NCBI GenBank assembly: GCA_015680685.1
Contig: MNCI01005009.1
Coordinates: forward strand, 417,763 to 471,481
Source: Gnetum montanum
Taxonomy: Eukaryota; Streptophyta; Gnetopsida; Gnetales; Gnetaceae
Direction: 5' to 3'
Length of the DNA: 53,719 nucleotides
Part shown: positions 42,780 to 52,696 of the stretch, one piece after another
Layout: each line of letters opens with the position of its first letter
Position numbering within the stretch: position 1 is the first letter of the stretch
Notes under the pieces: generated by a model
Databases searched by the model: none
Seen by the model: the letters and a program-made list of their open reading frames with translations, nothing else
What the model was told of the DNA's origin: nothing
Made by a program: the position numbers and the translations under genes

Positions 42780-43270
42780 TCTTTTTCATCTTTCTAAATG
42801 TATTTTCCTTTGATATTTATAGGGAAATATCATATATTCTCAGGTGTGCATCAATTGTGCTTAGCCATGCTCTTCTCATAATGATTAGGAAGTCTCCCTT
42901 ACAGTTGTTGACTTGAATCACTAGGAAATTGGCTAGATACAACCACCCACAAATAGTGGTGACAATGTCCTCCACTAGTCCTAATGGAATAGTGATAAAC
43001 TGGTCAACCAACTCTAAATGAATGTTACTCTTTTTTAGTGGAGGCAGGTTCTAGGCTTTGTACATTTCTTGAGAGAATAAGTTTAACACTAGAACCTAAA
43101 TCCAAAAGAGCTTTACAAGGCTTATTTCTAGTGATTTGAAAATATATAAGAGGACTCCTAGGATCAGCAAATTTCCTAGGAATATGGCTAGCTTTAATCC
43201 AATCAGTGACGACATGAGTTAACATCACCGTGTGTGTTAAGTGTGATCTTTGGTTCGAAGGAAGATTCAA
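42780..43270 (-). pseudogene. E4 protease region
   Basis: Open frame 43270-43025: HVVTDWIKASHIPRKFADPR, SPLIYFQITRNKPCKALLDL, then GSSVKLILS. The active site reads D-L-G where D-S/T-G is expected. The frame slips near 43040, and the second part, 43011-42817, gives MVDQFITIPLGLVEDIVTTI, LVIQVNNCKGDFLIIM and RRAWLSTIDAHLR, the post-flap and ILGRPWL-equivalent segments. Confidence 0.8.
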
Positions 43271-43279
43271 AGATTCAAA

Positions 43280-45728
43280 TGATGGTGAGGCAATTAGAAA
43301 ATTATCCGCTTGTGGCTATAATGAACTGGTTGGGCTATTGGTTCTAAAGAAAGGTCTTTTCTCTATGTAGTTGTCTAAACCAATAGTAGGTTGAGGATTA
43401 ACAGTTCTTATAGTGTTATGTTGCTACGGTTGGGTAGGGAGCTCACCCTGAATAGTTGGAGTAGATGGTAATAGAGATAAGGGTGGAAGAGGTGCAATTG
43501 GATGAGAAGGATAGTATGTTTGTGGAACATCACCCCTAGGAGAAGAATTTCTATAGTACTTGTGGGTTTGGTAGTGAGGTTGAGGAGTGATGTAACTAGT
43601 GGAGTCACATGGAGAGATCGACTACTACACATAGTATTTATACGAGTCAGGTTGACAGTAATGGTATTGTTGACATGGTGGTGGCATTCCCCATGATTTT
43701 GGGTATTGCCACTGTTGATACTATTCATTGGTTTTGGTGGAGCTCCACTTGAATAATACGTCAAGGGTTGGTGGAACTACCTTGGGTTGCCTTGAGGATA
43801 AGATAACCTTTGGGGTGTTTGTTGTCTATTTAATCATGGGTTTAGTGCATACACCCTAGACTCTTGTAGATGTGACACTACTAGGAAACATCTCTTATGA
43901 TGGTCATATTGGCATATCTCACATCTTCTATCATTATCTATGTCTGAATCCACAACCTATTCAATGATGACAACTTTGCCCTTACCCTTGTTATGTGCAT
44001 ATTTTCTCTCTTTTTCCTTCTCTCCTGATCACTACTTTGCTCTCTAGAATCCTCTACTATTTTTAAAATGGTTTGAAATCTATCATCTAGGTAGTTCCAC
44101 ATTTGATCTACCTTTTATAATACATCTGATGCAAATTTTTGAATGGGCAAAGTCTTCCTATTCACCATCTCTTCAAGTGGTGACTCTTCTTCATCTTCAC
44201 AAAATCTAACTTCCTTCTTTTGAAGGGAAGGATCTTTGTTGTATTCCTCTGCACCTTCTCTTTTCCTTAACTCACCTCCCTCTTTGGTAGCTTGCTCCAA
44301 TAATCTTTGTACTTGATGGGCTCTAAGCTCGGATAGTCTCTCTTAGGCATAAGTCCCCAGGATTCTTCGCGTTTCGTACCTAAGCCCATCTATGAGATGG
44401 CATAGTTGTTCCCTCTACGAGTAACCATGGTCAAGGAAATGATGTAATAGTTCATAATATTGACCCATAGTAGCATCCAAAGGTTCATTTCTTCCTTGTT
44501 TCCATCCTTGGATTTGCTTGAGTAGGTTGGACACTCGGGAGTACGTTTGATATTTATCATTGAATAGCTCTAACATGGTACTTCATCAATGAATGGATCT
44601 CAATTCTAAGGACCAATACCAGCTTTCTGCTTCCTTAATTAGTGTCCATGGAAACAAATTTAGTTTTTTCCACTTCCTTAATCATCTACAACTTTATATG
44701 ATTTTGAGAATCAGTGTTGTATCCCCCTTCAAATCATGGGATATTGTTCATGTCTAATCTTTTGATCCTACTGTCCTTTTGGTGCCTTGTTGGGATCCTA
44801 ATGACCTCAGTTATATCTAGCATACTTTGAGTAGTGAGTAGAGGTTCATCATGATCATATCCTCTATGGCGTCTATGATGCATTTTTTACCTACTCTCCC
44901 TCCTTTCATGGTGTGTTTCTCTAGAATTCCCTCATACCCTTTCTAGACTGTTTTTTCTATGATCTCTATTTCACCTACCATTATCCTCAAGGTCTTTTCC
45001 CTTGCGAATGCATTCTGATCTTGAAGAAGAGGAGGAAGAAGATGATGAAGGTGGAGAGGAAGGAGGACTGACACCATGATGATGCCTATCACTTTCTCTT
45101 TGGTGGTCTCAGCCTTGGTCATGGTTACGATCAGAATGTCCGTCGTTGTCATGTGTTCGTGTTCCTTTTTCAAACCCTTTGTGTCTGTTGGTATCAAAAC
45201 CTAGGTTATAAAAGGTTAAGTGAAGATTTTGATACAAAACTCCTTGATTGAAGTTAATTAGAGGAACATTGTTATGTGATAAACCTCCCAAGGTAGGTTC
45301 ACCACCCTCGTTTTCACTTATGACATACAGGACATCCTGAGACCACTTTCCCTTCATAGATTTGTAATGTCTCTCCTATTGTAGGTCCCTTTAATGTTGT
45401 GCCTCTGAGGGTCGATAATATCTTAAATCTTGTTCATGCACAACGTACTCCGATTGTAAGTGCTACATACCAATTCGTGTGAGAGCATGAAGAAGCATGC
45501 TTGGGACTGAGCAATCGGGAGGCAATACTATGTTACCTTCTAAATCCCACCAATGCAGTTGTTCATCTTGGTGGAGGATAAAGGTAAAGTTTGGTATATA
45601 CTCATTAGGATGAATGTATACCAAGCGAAACTAGTAGGGTACTAGCAGATTATCTTCTATAGTCTACCTTCAATAGTTCATCGTGTCAAACCTAGGCAGT
45701 GAAGGACTCTCATAAGAAGAAGAGACAT
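43280..45728 (-). pseudogene. E4 gag polyprotein
   Basis: Begins near 45728 (an ATG one base out of frame with E3-like SSSYESPSLPRFDTMN). Then VYIHPNEYIPNFTFIL, WWDLEGNIVLPPDCSVPSML, the open KGKWSQDVLYVISENEGG, a His/Asp/Arg-rich stretch, SPPSSPPSSSSSSSS (near 45030-45065) and NNIPFEGGYN-type core entry (near 44740). The core KYQTYSRVSNLLKQIQGWKQ, MGQYYELLHHFLDHG and LIDGLRYETRRILGTYA follows (44590-44340), then a charged coiled-coil linker (44300-44115, EQATKEGGELRKREGAEEYN). The knuckle at 43888-43923 reads CEICQYDHHKRC, all four ligands kept. The C-terminus is Pro/Ser/His-rich. Roughly ten stops. Homologous to E2, E3 and E5 gags. Confidence 0.85.
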
Positions 45729-45846
45729 TATTGATTATTCAATATGCAATACTCTCTTTTTTATGATTGTAAAATAACTAAACCTAAGGGTTCATTCCAA
45801 TGATGGAAAGATTTCCTAAGTTCTAATCAGCACACAAACAACAAAG

Positions 45847-45865
45847 TCCTTGGAAATATCACCAA
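45847..45865 (-). promoter_or_regulatory. E4 primer-binding site (decayed tRNA-Asp type)
   Basis: On the minus strand TTGGTGATATTTCCAAGGA, adjoining the LTR end CATCA. Eleven of nineteen bases match TTGGCGCCGTTGCCGGGGA; most differences are transitions. Confidence 0.7.
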
Positions 45866-45943
45866 TGATGAGTGGCAAGGTACCCCTACGCTCAACCATA
45901 NTCACCAATGATGAGTGGCAAGGTACCCCTACGCTCAACCATA
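45859..45943. repeat. 42-bp duplication around one N (assembly join)
   Basis: 45859-45900 and 45902-45943 are identical and meet at the N at 45901. A further N at 45965 marks another join where about 20 bp of LTR seems missing. Confidence 0.9.
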
Positions 45944-46714
45944 CCAATACAAGTGTTTCACGCANACTAAGTGCTTATGCACCTTCATATAAAAAGATGG
46001 GTTAGGTGATCATTGTCTTCCCAAGTGTACGCATATGGTGCAATTGTATGGTTAAGTAAACTTGAGGTATATTATTTTTATGCTTTTTATGTTTTATGTC
46101 CTAGTTCTAAAAAGGAAAAAATGAAATAATTAAGTAACTAATTTAATTTAACTAATTAGCTAGGTTATAACTAGTCCTACCACCAACATCCATTCCCACT
46201 CTCTGTACACATCCTGAATCAGTGTAACACTACTAGGATTACCAAATGCTAGTCGTTACCAAGTTACCAAGTGTTCCATGTATGCTAGAAGTGGTTGTAC
46301 TAAGTGTGCTTACTTGTTGAAAATTAACAAATTAATAAAACAACCAATAAACTAACAAAAGAATTGAATAATTGTAAATAACATTAAATGCAATAAATAA
46401 GCTATTCTGAATGTTGCAAGGTTTATCATAAAGTTCATTTTTATTTCCAGACACAAGCTGAGCTCAGGTACACAATGCTCTAATAAAGATCTGTTCACTT
46501 TATGACTCCTATTGTGGACACTTAGAAATAATTCTAACTTTGGAAAGGAAAAAGTACAAGAGTTTGGGTAAGGTACTCCAAAACTAACTATGAAATCAAG
46601 TGCCCTTGTCTCTTATTTATAGGCAACGAGATAAGCTTCGATATCACATGTCTGAACTTTGGCATCTTTGATATTGCATACCCAATATCGAGGGTTCAAT
46701 ATCGCAACTCATCA
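45866..46714 (-). repeat. E4 5' LTR
   Basis: TGATGAGTGG at the left, ACTCATCA at the right. R/U5 core with GGATTACCAA and GTTACCAAGTG near 46225-46270. Minus-strand TATA box CTATAAATAAG near 46612-46622. U3 has four GATATC-like units (46639-46705). Two Ns (45901, 45965) interrupt it. The first is flanked by an exact 42-bp duplication, the second replaces a short segment. No second LTR survives, so the target duplication (right copy GTAAG) cannot be tested. Confidence 0.8.
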
Positions 46715-46744
46715 GTAAGGTAGTTACACCTAGCAATGTTCTCA

Positions 46745-47070
46745 AATATAGAAATCGTTCTTTATTTAAAAATTTGCTAAAAATTTCTTCTTCCTATTCC
46801 TTTGTAAAAATATATGATAGTTTGATTGTTTGCAATTCTACCTAATCTCTAAGAAAATGATATTTCATCTCAATGTGCTTTTTTTTTTACCATGAAATAC
46901 AAGAATTTTTAAAATAGAAATAGTAGCATTATTATCACAATAAATGATTATTGGATTAGAGAAGACTATACCAAAGAGTTTGAGTACTTCCCTCATCCAA
47001 AGAATTTGTGTGCAATAGTGTGAGGCTAAAACATATTTTGCTCCTACTGATGATAAGGCTACTGGGTTCT
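46745..47070 (-). pseudogene. E7 copia RNase H domain
   Basis: One minus-strand frame reads SWLSKKNPVALSSVGAKYVL, ASHYCTQILWMREVLKLFGI, PIIIYCDNNATISILKI and KHIEMKYHFLRDVELQTIK. This is the copia RNase H pattern W-x-S-K-K-Q-x-x-V-A-L-S-S-x-x-A-E-Y ... C-D-N-x-x-A-I ... K-H-I-x-x-x-x-H-F-x-R-D. The Glu of A-E-Y is Lys here. Very few stops. Confidence 0.85.
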
Positions 47071-48270
47071 ACTTCTTGCTCAACCATGATACTTGTATAT
47101 TACCTTGAAAGTGATAATTTCCATTGGTTTATTTTTAATCATCTCTATTTCCAACCCAATCTGCATCTATATACACTTGTAATTCATAGTTTCAACTCTT
47201 TAGGTACTATAACCCATAACTAGTTATGCCTTTCAAGTAGCATGAGATTCTTTTTGTTGTTACAAGATGTGACTCTTTAGGATCTAACTAAAATCTAGAA
47301 ATTAGGATAACAACAAAAGCTATATTGGATTTGCTTGCTATAGCATAGTGTAAGCTTCATATAATAGATCTGTATAGTATAGCCTTAATACTTTTTCCAG
47401 CTTCATCCTTACAAAGATGTAGATTTGTGCTTAGAGGAGTCGAACAAATTTTATCTTCTATCATGCTAAAGTATTTGAGAATCTACTAAAATATATTTTT
47501 TTTGGGAGATGAAGGTCAATTCCTTGAGTTGCTAAATGTGTAGGTAAAGAAAATGTGATAATTCTCCTATCATGGACATCTCAAATTTTAACTACATAGC
47601 TTCAACAAATTCTATCCCCGAACTTGAGCTAGTTCCTCCAAACATGATATCATCAACATAAATTTGTGCAACTAAAAAGCCTCAACCATTCCTTTTAATG
47701 TAGAGAGTACTATCCAAAGGATCCTTTAGATATCCATTTTCAGCAAGATAGAAATCAAGCTTTTCATAGCATATTTTGAGGCCTATTTTAGAACATACAA
47801 AGCTTTGTGTAACTTATACACATGATTTGGCTTTTTTGTATCAACAAATCCTTTTGTTTGTGTTAAGTATATTGTTTCATTGATCTTTCTTTTTAAGAAT
47901 ACCAACTTCACATCCATTTGATAAACAACATTTGAATAGATTCTAGCCTTTCAACTAAAGTAAACATGTCTTGCTTATCAGGCCCTTTTATTTGTGCAAG
48001 CCTTTTACAAGTAATCTTTCCTTGTTCCTGGTTACCTCACCATGCTCAATTAGTTTGTTTGCAAAGATCCACTTAGTTCCAATGACATTAGCTTCTTTGG
48101 GCCATGGGATAGGCTCCCAAGTGTTTTTCTTGATAATCTGCTTCATTTCTTCATTCATGGTATTCTTCCAATCTTCATTCCCAAGAACTTCTCTAATTCT
48201 TAGTGAAATGGAAAAAGTAAGACAACATACTAATAGGCTATGATCTATTGTTTCATCTTGACTCCTCCTT
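47070..48270 (-). pseudogene. E7 copia reverse transcriptase
   Basis: RT of the copia type. Recognisable pieces on the minus strand: FANKLIEHGEVTRNKERLLV and KG (near 48050-47990), GLISKTCLL, VARLE-equivalent (near 47950), NGCEVGILKKKD, ENGYLKDPLDSTLYIKRNG (47750-47690) and QIYVDDIMFGGTSSSS, with YVDD intact (47649-47660). After that LVDSQIL and the SKSNIAFVV stretch (near 47330). Three frames are needed, so several indels and stops are present. Upstream is integrase, downstream RNase H. Confidence 0.8.
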
Positions 48271-48329
48271 GTCCTTTATCTGAGCAATATTTTCAAGATA
48301 TCTACGATGGATCTAAACCTCTATGTTCT

Positions 48330-49250
48330 TCTCCTTAGACCATCGTCTAATGTAGCCTCTTATTCTACTTCTACCTCATCTATTAAGACTAACAGTTCTT
48401 CAATAGTCTCTTTAGCCTATTTAGATGCTAAAATGCCATTATCATTATCTTATTCATCTGCATTCATACATTTCTTAGCCATAATGTTAGTACTCTCTAA
48501 TTGTTCATTGATCTTTACATGTGATGTCTCAACAATTTTTAAAGTTTTCAAATTTAGACATCAATAAGCTTTTAATTAACTTAAATAACCAATAAATAGA
48601 CCTTCATCATAGCGACTATCAAATTTATGAACATTATCTTGGTTTTTTATATAATACTTACTATCAAAAGTTTTGAAATATTGAATATTAGCTATTTTCT
48701 CATACCACATTGGGTAGGGAGTTTTATCATAATTAGCTCTTACCAAGCATCTATTGATGATGTATACCACTATTCTAGCTGCCTCATTCCATAAATATTT
48801 TTGTATATTCTTTTCATTTCTCATGGATCTAATCATTTCAAGTACATTTCTATTTTTTCACTTTGCAACACCATTTTGCTCAGGTGTTCTTACTGCTGAA
48901 AATCATCTCCTAATACTTGAATTTCTACAAAGCTCATAAAATTCATTTGAGATGAACCACCTCCATCATTAGTCCTAATAGCTTTTATTGTAAGTCCTAT
49001 TTCAACTTCAACCATAGTTTTAAATGCTTTAAATCATTAAAAGACATTAAATTTTTTCTCAATACATGTAAGTCAGTACATTCTGGTATAATCATCTATA
49101 ATGAGAAAAAACTATCTACCACCATCAAAGCTAGCTACATCAAAGGGGCCAAATACTTCCATAGTAATTTTAGATTATTCTTACAAGAAAAATTGGTTGA
49201 CTTAAAAGTAGCTGTATTTTTTTTATCGTGTTAAAAGGCAAGGAACCATT
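48330..49250 (-). pseudogene. E7 copia integrase
   Basis: The C-terminal half is clear: open frame 48836-48576, starting MIRSMRNEKNIQKYLWNEAA, then RIVVYIINRCLVRANYDKTP, YPMWYEKIANIQYFKTFDSK and KFDSRYDEGLFIGYLS, the standard copia integrase end. The catalytic core (49250-48850) is present in pieces, such as PLMLALMVVDSFFSLQMII (equivalent to the F-x-D-D-x-S-R segment) and SSKNTAKWCCKVKKKC (equivalent to the Q-Q-N-G-V-A-E-R-K stretch). Core Asp/Glu residues cannot all be placed because of frame slips. Confidence 0.75.
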
Positions 49251-50347
49251 GTCAAGGAACCATGTCTATGGAATACAAGAGCTTTTTAAGGCAAGTTGTA
49301 CAAGAAATGCCATTTTATGGATTGGCCTCTAGACTTATCATCATGATTTGTTATTTCTTGAAATGGATATAGCACCACAAGACAAAGGCATAATTATAAT
49401 GATAACCTTGATTCATAGTATGTGAAAATCTTGATTCTACAATTTCTAGCTCTATGCCTTAGTCTTCTATAATTATAATGATAACCTTGATGGAATCTAG
49501 CTGTCATTTTTGGACCATACATGATGCTTTGAATTCTTGAAGTGGGAAGAATTCCTTTACCTATTTATTGGCTACTTATCTATGGTTGTGTTTGTGGTTG
49601 TGGTTATGATTGTTATGCTTGAATGTTCATCTTTTGTTTTAGTGTTTTTGTTGAAGAAATCTTTTTCAAAGACTCAAGCTCATAGCCAAGTCCCCTTTTT
49701 TTATTATTTGATCATCTGTTGTCAATAATATCTTTGAGCTATTCCAAGTTGTGAGTAAACATGCTAAATAAGTTATATGTTACTTAAGCAGCCTTACCTT
49801 TCATATTCTTTTTTAGTAGCAGCACTTTCTCTTTTAGCTTTAAATTTTTTTGTTGATTTGATTCAAACTTCATCTTGTAGTTCTTGACATCTTGCTATTT
49901 CTCTTTTAAAATTTTATTTAATTTCTCATTAACTTTGACCACCATTTCCAATTACCTTATTAGTCCTTCTAGATCAATATTATCAGCTTCTTTGTACTTA
50001 GTTTTGGCTATGTTTGATGGGTCTAGTTCATCTTCATCTTCACTTAAACCTACAGTCACAATAGTACTAGATGTTCCTTGATTATTTGGATTAGTATATA
50101 TAAAGCTCTAAAAGTCATCATCATTTGTCATAGCTAAAAAGAAAATAAATCTTGTGTGATAATATCAACTATCATTAGTTATTATATCAGTATGAGCAAA
50201 ATGAGCAAAATAGTTATCTTCAATATCCTCATTCCATGTGCTATTTTCTAAGTGTTCTAATTAGTATTGAATTTTAGCTAACTAAGGTTTTAATCTATCA
50301 AAACTATACCGAGCATTCTTTGGTTTGAATGTATTCCCCAGCTTTTT
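49250..50347 (-). pseudogene. E7 gag-pol linker and presumed protease region
   Basis: Between copia gag and integrase. Minus-strand frame 50280-49980 contains HTDIITNDS, FLAMTNDDDF, IYTNPNNQGTSSTIVTVGL, DEDELDPSNIAKTKYKEADN and IDLEGLIR, matched by the same segment of E8 (53330-53600). The zinc-knuckle-to-protease distance is as expected. No D-S/T-G active site was found, probably through decay. A direct repeat of CCTTGATTCATAG/CCTTGATGGAATC with AATTATAATGATAA occurs at about 49390 and 49470. Confidence 0.45.
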
Positions 50348-51166
50348 CTAATTTTCTTCATCTTTCTTCTTCTTCAAGTATTTAGCAATCATATAACCTG
50401 TTTCACCACAATCATAACAAGAAAAAGATTTTATTAGTTTCTTACCAATTTTTATCTTTCTAAGCCTCCTAAGCTTTTTGGCCAAATTAGTAATCTCCTT
50501 ATTAGAATCTAAGCCTAATGTTGATGGTTCCTTGTTATGTTCATTTACGTTAGCTTCTGCTATAAAAGAAATTTTTTCTTTTTTAATAGAGTAATTTTTC
50601 CCTTCTTTTCTAATCTCATAGGATGAAAGATTACTATAGAGCTCAACTACAATAATCTTGGAAATATCTTTTTCCACTTCTATAGAAGAGACCTTAGCTT
50701 CAAATCTATTGGGAAAAATAGATAGGATCATTTGATAGATTATGATCTCCAAGACTGCATTACCAAACATATTCATTTCATTGACAATCTTATCTATGTA
50801 GCTAAAGAATTTGCTAACATTCTCATTTTCTTCCATTGTTAAGGTGTTAAAACATGCTCTCAAGGTTAGCAGCTTGGACTTTTTCACATTTTCATCTCCT
50901 TTATAAATTACTTAGAGATGCCACCATATATCTCTAGTTAACTGAAGATGCATAATCTTCATGCACATAACTCTATCTAAGTCACACACCAAAGCAATCA
51001 TAGCTGAAGCACCATGTACTACATTAATTATTCCTCTACTCACTACCTTCCAAATATCATACCCATGAGCTAGTAGGTATGTCCTTATTTTAAACTTAAA
51101 AAGAGGATAATCTAAACCATCAAACTAAGGAGCTTTATTAGATGAGAATCCCTGATTTTGTGGCAT
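50348..51166 (-). pseudogene. E7 copia gag, nearly intact (two stops)
   Basis: One frame from ATG 51166 to 50348, about 270 codons, with only two in-frame stops. N-terminus PQNQGFSSNKAP, FDGLDYPLFKFKIRTYLLAH and GYDIWKVVSRGI match the usual copia start (x-x-P-x-F-D-G-x-N-Y-x-x-W-K-x-x-M-x-x-Y-L). UBN2-type core LTLRACFNTLTMEENENVSK, FFSYIDKIVNEMNMFGNAVL and FPNRFEAKVSSIEVEKDISK. Knuckle near 50385-50430 reads CYDCGETGYMIAKY: the His and last Cys are both Tyr. Start chosen 53 bp from the primer site. The homologous E8 gag lies inverted at 52697. Confidence 0.85.
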
Positions 51167-51218
51167 GGTCAAAAAAAATTAGCAACACATACTATCAAGT
51201 ATAATTATGTTGACCAAA

Positions 51219-51231
51219 CTCTAATACCAAT
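51219..51231 (-). promoter_or_regulatory. E7 primer-binding site (initiator tRNA-Met)
   Basis: On the minus strand TTGGTATTAGAG, one transition from the TGGTATCAGAG typical of plant copia elements, directly after the LTR end ACAACA. Confidence 0.85.
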
Positions 51232-52696
51232 TGTTGTTTCCTAAACACAACTATTGTCATTGAGAGGGGGGTGAATCAAGACCTTTTTAAAAAAATTAAC
51301 TCAACTATAGACTAGTGAAAGACTAAATGAAAGACTCCAAATTAGATGAGTACAGAAAGACAAAGTACTAATGCAGAAATGAGAAAACAAATACCAAGCT
51401 TTTTAAGGTGGCTCAACTACTAGATTTGCTAGCCTACGTCCACCGTAAAACTCTCCCCAGATCCTATGAGGTAGAGTAATTTCATTAATCAAAATAAATT
51501 TATAAGGCTTCTTTACAATTCTAGAATGATCACAACCCAAGCTTGAAATCACAAAAGAAATAACTCTTACAACACAATGGAAAAGTAAATACTCTACCTT
51601 GTCCCACATAGAGACTCAAGAGTATTTTGGTTCATTGAAAAATGAAATATAGAGCTTTTTCAAAATAAAAGAGCATAAAGAGAGAGAAGAGAAAATTCCA
51701 GTATAAGCACAGGGCTGAAAAAAATAGAATACATACTGGGCCCAATAGCTTCATTTTATAGCCTTCATTCTCTCTAGTCACTTTCAAAGCAATTTTAGAA
51801 CCATTTCTGTAATAATCTATATGAAAGTGAGGAGAGATTTATGTTGCAGATGTTATTTGCCCACTTACTAAGAAGTAGTAAAAGGAGAGTTCTAAAGCTC
51901 ATTGCATTTGAGGTTTCATTAGGTTGATCTTTAGGTAAGATTTGAAACCAAAATAGAGGAAGAATCCTATCATTTTGGCTTTAAGCAGAGGAATCTTGGC
52001 TTTAATTGGCTTTCAGGCTTTACCAAACTTCTCTAGTTACAAAGCTTTTTATTTTTTCAACATTAGTCTTGGCTAATGTGGTCAAGTGGAGCAAAGGATT
52101 TTAGCATTACCCACCATTTAGATCAAGCTTTGCATTTTAACTTGCATGTTGTTACAAACGTTTTGCTAGAAGAGCTTATTTTACAATAAAATAGCTATTT
52201 TATTTACTTCCCACCTTAACCTTGGGCTAATGTGGCAGAGTTAGGCATTTAGATGAACTTATTTTATCTAGATCATATCATAATAGCTCTAGATGCTAAT
52301 GTGACCAAGCATTGGAAAAGTATTTAAAATATTTTTGGGAGAAATACCAATCTCTTTCATCAAGATTTTTATTCCCACTCGTGTGCTGACATAAAGTAAG
52401 AAAAATAGCTTTATAGAAAATCCTATTCTATGTTGTTCCTTTGGCTAATGTGGTAGAGTAAGATAAGCCTTGAGCTATCACATCTAGATGAAAAGGCCAA
52501 TCTAAATAGAAAAATGCTTTATTATTGTAGCTATTACAAGTTAATGTAGCAATAATGAATTATAATGCTAAGCTAGATAAAAATTCCTTTTTGCACTAGC
52601 ATTGTTTTGGATTAGCCCACACGAAGCTTATAATGCTAACTTAAAGCTTATTTACCAAAGATGATAATGTGAATAAGTCTAAGTTGTTATTTTCCA
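51232..52696 (-). repeat. E7 5' LTR (copia)
   Basis: About 1465 bp. The left (3') end reads TGTTGTTTCC beside the primer site. The phrase GAGAGGGGGGTGAATCAAGA (51256-51280) is common at this place in plant copia LTRs. Minus-strand TATA box CTATAAAATG near 51751-51766. The U3 side runs to 52696 (TTTTCCA), where E8 gag coding sequence starts, so the right end is set by that junction. U3 repeats the word GGCTAATGTGG. Confidence 0.75.
52071..52453. repeat. GGCTAATGTGG motif, four copies in the E7 U3
   Basis: GGCTAATGTGG with following (T/C)(A/C)(A/G)AGT at 52071 and 52225; a shorter GCTAATGTGA at 52295; GGCTAATGTGG again at 52443. Spacing 154, 70 and 148 bp. Surroundings share AGATGAA and GCTTT words, so this is a diverged long-period repeat. 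Confidence 0.65.

Larger units (their letters stand above)
38511..46714 (-). mobile_element. E4: gypsy element, 3' end missing
   Basis: 8.2 kb on the minus strand: 5' LTR (46714-45866), primer site (45865-45847), gag, protease, RT, RNase H, integrase, then part of the post-integrase region to about 38511. ORF3, polypurine tract and 3' LTR are absent; E4 abuts an E1 LTR fragment, so the 3' part was lost by deletion. Same subfamily as E3: gag, integrase and 3' region align throughout. Confidence 0.8.
46720..52696 (-). mobile_element. E7: Ty1/copia element, 3' end cut by E4
   Basis: Minus-strand copia element: 5' LTR (52696-51232), initiator-Met primer site, gag (51166-50348), a poorly preserved protease region, integrase, RT, RNase H (to about 46745). 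The order gag-PR-INT-RT-RH is diagnostic for copia. E4 inserted in or just after RNase H, so the copia 3' LTR is missing. Right side abuts E8. Confidence 0.85.
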
